64,000 bases of DNA from Selenomonas sp. oral taxon 920 (GTDB lineage: Bacteria > Bacillota > Negativicutes > Selenomonadales > Selenomonadaceae). This document shows positions 58,600 to 64,000 of this stretch, one piece after another. The stretch lies in contig NZ_CP017042.1 in the NCBI RefSeq assembly GCF_001717585.1, positions 278,501 through 342,500 of the forward strand. The letters are read 5' to 3'. Position 1 is the stretch's first letter. Each line of letters begins with the position of its first letter. The notes beneath the pieces are model-generated. The model was not told the DNA's origin. It made no database searches and saw nothing but the letters and a program-made list of their open reading frames with translations. Made by a program: the position numbers and the translations under genes.

Positions 58600-60015
58600 T
58601 TACTGGATCGTCGTGACGCGGACGGCGACGGAGCCGCCCTCGTTGTAGGTCATGCCCGCGACCATGATGACCTTGTCGCCCTCCTTGACGTAGCCGTGCG
58701 AGAGTGCGCCGCGCGTGCAGGACTCGATCATGTCCTCGACGCTCGTCCACTTGCGTCCCTGCATGGGGTAGACACCCCAGCGCAGGTTGATGTGACGCGC
58801 AATCATCGGGCTTGGTGCGTAGGCGACGATCATCGCCTTCGGGCGATACTTCGACACAACGCGTGTCGTGTAGCCGGACTGGGTCGGCGTGAGGATCGCG
58901 GCGGCACTCGTCTCATAGGCGAGCTGTACCGTTGCGTGCGAGACGGCATCGGTCACGGAGGAACGCTCGCGAATGCTGCGCGCACGGATGATCGTGTCGT
59001 ACTCGAGCGACTGCTCCATGCGCAGGGCAATCGTGCTCATCGTCTTGACTGCCTCGACAGGGTAGTCGCCGCTTGCTGTCTCGCCCGAGAGCATGATTGC
59101 GTCCGCGCCGTCGAAGATCGCGTTGCCGACATCCGAGACCTCTGCACGCGTTGGGCGCGGATTCGTTGTCATGGATTCGAGCATCTGCGTTGCGACGATG
59201 ACAGGCTTGCCTACCGCGTTGCACTTGCGGATGATCTCCTTCTGGATGACGGGCACGTCCTCTGCCGGCACCTCGACACCGAGGTCACCGCGTGCGACCA
59301 TGATGCCGTCCGAGACCGCGAGAATCTCGTCAAAGTTGTTGACGCCTGCGAGGTTCTCGATCTTCGGGATGATCTCCATGTGACCGCCGTGCTTCGCGAT
59401 CAGATGCCGGATCTCCTCCACGTCTGCCGGACGCTGGATGAAGGAGGCCGCTACGAAGTCCATATCGTTCTGAATGCCGAAGATGATGTCGCGCTCGTCC
59501 TGCTCGGAGATCGCGGGCAGCCCCAGCTCGACACCCGGCGCCGCCACGCGCTTACGCGTGGACATCGGCCCTGAGTTCTGCACGGTTGTCACGATGTCCT
59601 TGCCGCGAATCTCATCGACGACAAGTCCGACGAGACCGTCCGAGAGGAGCAGCGTGTCGCCCGGCTTTACCTCGTTGTAGAGGTTCTTGTGGTTGACGCT
59701 GACGTGCGTCGCATCGCCCGGTGTATCGTCATGGGTTAGCGTGAACTTCTGCCCCTTCTCGAGCTGCACCTTGCCCTCGGCAAACTCGCCGAGACGCATC
59801 TCCGGGCCCTTCGTGTCGAGGATGAGCGAAATAACCTTGCCCGAGCGTTCCGCCGCCGCACGCACCTTGTTGATGCGTGTGAGATGTTCCTCGTGCGTGC
59901 CGTGCGAGAAGTTAAAGCGCGCGCAGTTCATTCCATTTTCGATGAGTGCGTCGACAATTCCCTCGGGATCTGTCGCCGGACCCTGTGTGCATATAATCTT
60001 CGTCTTTTTCAGCAT
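58600..60015 (-). CDS. pyk: Pyruvate kinase
   Basis: A 471-residue pyruvate kinase. KTKIICTQGPATD at the N-terminus, NCARFNFSHGTHEEH, LILDTKGPEMRLG, the catalytic IIPKIENLAGVNNFDEIL (Lys and Glu), ISDGIMVARGDLGVEVP and LSGETASGDYPVEAVKTM are all present; a C-terminal allosteric domain of normal length follows. It lacks the extra PEP-utiliser-like domain found in Bacillus enzymes. GCGGGG precedes the ATG. Divergent from the alanine symporter. Confidence 0.96.
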   Translation of the reverse strand: MLKKTKIICTQGPATDPEGIVDALIENGMNCARFNFSHGTHEEHLTRINKVRAAAERSGKVISLILDTKGPEMRLGEFAEGKVQLEKGQKFTLTHDDTPGDATHVSVNHKNLYNEVKPGDTLLLSDGLVGLVVDEIRGKDIVTTVQNSGPMSTRKRVAAPGVELGLPAISEQDERDIIFGIQNDMDFVAASFIQRPADVEEIRHLIAKHGGHMEIIPKIENLAGVNNFDEILAVSDGIMVARGDLGVEVPAEDVPVIQKEIIRKCNAVGKPVIVATQMLESMTTNPRPTRAEVSDVGNAIFDGADAIMLSGETASGDYPVEAVKTMSTIALRMEQSLEYDTIIRARSIRERSSVTDAVSHATVQLAYETSAAAILTPTQSGYTTRVVSKYRPKAMIVAYAPSPMIARHINLRWGVYPMQGRKWTSVEDMIESCTRGALSHGYVKEGDKVIMVAGMTYNEGGSVAVRVTTIQ

Positions 60016-60148
60016 ATGATATCCCCGCCTTTTATCCCTGAAACTTAATAACTGTTAATATTCTACACTCTTTTACGTGAGAAGTAAAGAATCGGCTGCA
60101 GAATTCTCCGTGAATCCCCACAGCTATGAAAGAATACATGAATGCAAT

Positions 60149-60178
60149 TTGACAAAGCGCGTCCCTCTCTATTATTAT
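60149..60178 (+). promoter_or_regulatory. Promoter of the alanine symporter gene
   Basis: TTGACA (60149-60154), 18-bp spacer and TATTAT (60173-60178), 32 bp before the start. Confidence 0.7.
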
Positions 60179-60210
60179 GGAATCTATTCTCTTCAGAAAA
60201 GGATGGTTTT

Positions 60211-61644
60211 ATGGATTTTCTCAATTCGATGGTCGGCACGATCAATGATTTCCTGTGGACTTATATCATCATCGTCGTGCTGGTCGGCTGTGGACTCTGG
60301 TTCACCATCTCCACCGGACTCGTTCAGCTGCGCATGCTGCCGGAGATGGTGCGCCTGCTCGCAGGGGATCTCGGACGGCGCCCAAGCGGACGCAAGGCGA
60401 TCTCGTCATTTCAGGCGTTCTGCGTCAGTACCGCCTCACGCGTCGGTGTCGGCAACATCGCGGGCGTTGCGATTGCCATCGTCACGGGAGGCCCCGGTGC
60501 CGTATTCTGGATGTGGGTCATTGCCTTTATCGGGACGGCGACCGGCTTTGTTGAGAGTACACTTGCTCAGATCTACAAGGTTCCGCGTGGACACGGACTC
60601 TTTCACGGCGGGCCGGCATACTATATCCAGAATGCCCTCGGGCAGCCTGCGGTCGCAAAACTCTTTGCTGTGCTCATCTCGGTCACGTTCGGCCTGATCT
60701 ACGTCTCCGTGCAGGCAAATACGATTGCACTTTCGATGGAAAAGGCATTTGCCATTGACACATGGGTGGTGGGGGGCGTGCTTGCCGTGCTTGCGGGTGC
60801 GGTTATCTTCGGCGGAATGCACCGCATTGCGGTGTTCACCTCTGTGCTCGTGCCTGTCATGGCAGGGCTCTATCTCCTCATCGCACTCACCATTGTCGTC
60901 CTGCACATCGATGCGGTTCCGGCGATGTTCGCGCTCATCCTGCATGATGCGTTCAATCCGCAGGCGGCAGTTGGCGGCGGTATCGGCACGGTCATCCTCA
61001 CGGGCATCCGCCGCGGACTCTTCTCGAACGAGGCGGGCGAGGGATCGATCCCGAACGCAGCAGCGACTGCGAATGTTACGCATCCGGTCAAGCAGGGGCT
61101 CGTGCAGGCGTTCGGTGTCTACGTCGATACGTGGATCGTCTGCTCGGCAACGGCATTCATCGTGCTCCTCACAGGACAGTACACGATTGGCGGTGATATT
61201 ACGGGAATCGCACTTGCGCAGGACTCCCTCGCAAGCGTCTTTGGTACGTGGGCATCCAGTCTGCTCGCGCTGCTCATCTTCCTCTTTGCGTTCAGTTCCG
61301 TCGTCGGAAACTACTACTACGGTGAGATCAACATCCACTTCATAACAAAGAATACGCAGCCTGCACTCTTCGTCTATCGTCTCGCTGTTGTCGCAATGGT
61401 GTTCTTTGGATGTGTGGCGGCTTTTGGCCTCGTGTGGAACCTCGCCGACCTCTTCATGGCGATGATCTGCCTCACAAACCTCTATGCCATCGCGCGTCTC
61501 GCACCGCTCGCGCGCATTGCGCTTGCGGACTATTTTGCGCAGAAAGCGGCGGGAAAGAACCCCGTATTCGATGCCTCCATCATGCCTGACCAGAAGGGCA
61601 TTACGGCGTGGGGTGAGGATCAGTTCAAGCCGCAGAAACATTGA
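60211..61644 (+). CDS. Sodium:alanine/glycine symporter (AGCS family)
   Basis: A 477-residue membrane transporter with about eleven helices. Family signatures are ISSFQAFCVSTASRVGVGNIAGVAIAI, GGPGAVFWMWVIAFIGTATGFVESTLAQIYK, GGPAYYIQNALG, and the conserved RRGLFSNEAGEGSIPNAAATA. AGCS proteins import alanine or glycine with Na+. The ATG at 60211 has AAAGGATGG upstream. An in-frame ATG at 60142 lies before the promoter -10 and is rejected. Confidence 0.95.
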   Translation: MDFLNSMVGTINDFLWTYIIIVVLVGCGLWFTISTGLVQLRMLPEMVRLLAGDLGRRPSGRKAISSFQAFCVSTASRVGVGNIAGVAIAIVTGGPGAVFWMWVIAFIGTATGFVESTLAQIYKVPRGHGLFHGGPAYYIQNALGQPAVAKLFAVLISVTFGLIYVSVQANTIALSMEKAFAIDTWVVGGVLAVLAGAVIFGGMHRIAVFTSVLVPVMAGLYLLIALTIVVLHIDAVPAMFALILHDAFNPQAAVGGGIGTVILTGIRRGLFSNEAGEGSIPNAAATANVTHPVKQGLVQAFGVYVDTWIVCSATAFIVLLTGQYTIGGDITGIALAQDSLASVFGTWASSLLALLIFLFAFSSVVGNYYYGEINIHFITKNTQPALFVYRLAVVAMVFFGCVAAFGLVWNLADLFMAMICLTNLYAIARLAPLARIALADYFAQKAAGKNPVFDASIMPDQKGITAWGEDQFKPQKH

Positions 61645-61656
61645 TATCAGAATGGC

Positions 61657-61703
61657 AAAAGAGAGATCGGATGCCTCTCGTTGGGCGCTGCGATCTCTCT
61701 TTT
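61657..61703 (+). terminator. Terminator of the alanine symporter gene
   Basis: AAAAGAGAGATCG pairs with CGATCTCTCTTTT, then a T run. Confidence 0.88.
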
Positions 61704-61706
61704 TTC

Positions 61707-61736
61707 TTGACAAGGGGGCGTGAGTCGTGCTAGACT
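61707..61736 (+). promoter_or_regulatory. Promoter of tRNA-Ser
   Basis: TTGACA (61707-61712), 18-bp spacer and TAGACT (61731-61736). Confidence 0.65.
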
Positions 61737-61776
61737 AGCAAGCGTTGCAGAAGTGAATAGTTTTTTTGAATACCGT

Positions 61777-61867
61777 GGAGAGTTGTCCGAGTGGTTGAAG
61801 GAGCACGCCTGGAAAGCGTGTGTGCGGTGATACCGTACCGAGAGTTCGAATCTCTCACTCTCCGCCA
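61777..61867 (+). tRNA. tRNA-Ser (anticodon GGA)
   Basis: A 91-nt class II tRNA. The acceptor arm pairs GGAGAGT with ACTCTCC, the anticodon stem CACGC/GCGTG holds the loop CTGGAAA with GGA, a long variable arm follows, the T-loop is GTTCGAATC, and the CCA end is encoded. Confidence 0.96.
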
Positions 61868-61886
61868 TTTTTATTGATTTTTCTCA

Positions 61887-62012
61887 GGGCGGGCTGCAGT
61901 GCCTTGGTCTCGCGCAATGGGGCCCTGTGAACCCCGTCAGGTCCGGAAGGAAGCAGCGGTAAGCGGATCGTTCCATGTGCCGCGAGGACGCCTGGGAACT
62001 GTGGCCTGCCGT
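61887..62012 (+). ncRNA. ffs: Signal recognition particle RNA (small bacterial form)
   Basis: The domain IV signature GTCAGGTCCGGAAGGAAGCA binds Ffh. The flanks GGCGGGCTGCAGT and ACTGTGGCCTGCC pair imperfectly to close a rod of about 125 nt. No Alu domain is visible, so it is the 4.5S-like short form rather than the Bacillus long form. Ends are approximate. Confidence 0.92.
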
Positions 62013-62036
62013 GGGAGAAATCGCGTGAAATTCAGT

Positions 62037-62060
62037 GCAGCCCTGTAGGGCTGCTTTTTT
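62037..62060 (+). terminator. Terminator of the SRP RNA gene
   Basis: GCAGCCC, loop TGTA, GGGCTGC, then six T's. Confidence 0.92.
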
Positions 62061-62076
62061 CGTTGGGAGGGTTCTC

Positions 62077-63918
<1,842 letters not shown>

Positions 63919-63942
63919 CGTTGCGGATGCTTTTTGTTAGGC

Positions 63943-64000
63943 TTAGGAAGCCCTGATAAATTCGGCACAGCCATCTTGGCGTATCTTTTTCGTCCTCTCT
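63943..64000. repeat. Palindromic repeat / MITE, copy F (left part, cut by the window end)
   Basis: GGAAGCCCTGATAAATTCG followed by sequence similar to the interior of copy E. It lies just after dnaX. Confidence 0.6.

Noticed and set aside
61647..61868. Minus-strand frame reading AESERFELSVRYH
   Set aside because: This is the common false protein produced by the complement of a tRNA-Ser gene.

Overview
The window looks like chromosome of a diderm Firmicute of the class Negativicutes, most likely a Selenomonas-like member of the Selenomonadaceae. LPS inner-core heptose genes, a TonB-dependent receptor and a type V autotransporter imply an outer membrane. Firmicute-style ribosome binding sites, a CtsR-type operator, a BirA box and the tRNA-Ser / SRP RNA / dnaX order point to Firmicutes. 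Most genes are GC-rich; about 49.9-53.2 kb is clearly AT-richer and looks acquired and decaying. The assignment is inferred from gene content, not from a database search.

Layout. 1-6.8 kb: LPS core operon with translationally coupled genes (sulfatase end, GT9, heptose kinase, epimerase, heptose bisphosphatase, GT2, VirK/DUF535, GT9). 6.9-7.9 kb: convergent tyrosine recombinase. 8.1-13.4 kb: aspA, a DcuC-type transporter and two M20 peptidases on the minus strand, with a divergent LysR regulator, apparently an amino acid/peptide and aspartate-fumarate module. 14.5-17.2 kb: Hsp20 under CtsR-like repeats, an ArsC/Spx-type protein, a YeiH exporter and a UDG-fold protein. 17.2-19.9 kb: purBA. 20-22.2 kb: two metallophosphatases. 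22.3-25.1 kb: bioY-bioD-bioA behind a BirA operator.

25.2-39.9 kb: a cobalamin riboswitch and terminator precede a TonB-dependent receptor and a 3915-residue autotransporter with a propeller-like N-terminal region and seven repeated modules. This is the most unusual locus here. 40-44 kb: DUF2939-like protein, MATE exporter, O-antigen ligase. 44.1-46.8 kb: metNIQ. 47-49.3 kb: DUF3793 protein and flavodoxin behind tandem promoters with a Fur-like site, then an unknown Pro/Glu-linker membrane protein. 49.5-53.2 kb: remains of a two-partner-secretion/contact-dependent-inhibition locus with a colicin E5-like toxin end, an immunity-like gene, a TpsB remnant and broken small genes. 53.3-56 kb: glucosaminidase-TPR protein, methyltransferase, HD hydrolase. 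56.1-58.1 kb: pheA and a DAHP synthase. 58.1-61.7 kb: RidA, pyruvate kinase, Na+/alanine symporter. 61.7-64 kb: tRNA-Ser(GGA), SRP RNA, dnaX.

A palindromic repeat, with a MITE-like full form of about 140 bp, occurs six times between genes; two copies touch the stop codon of a neighbouring gene.
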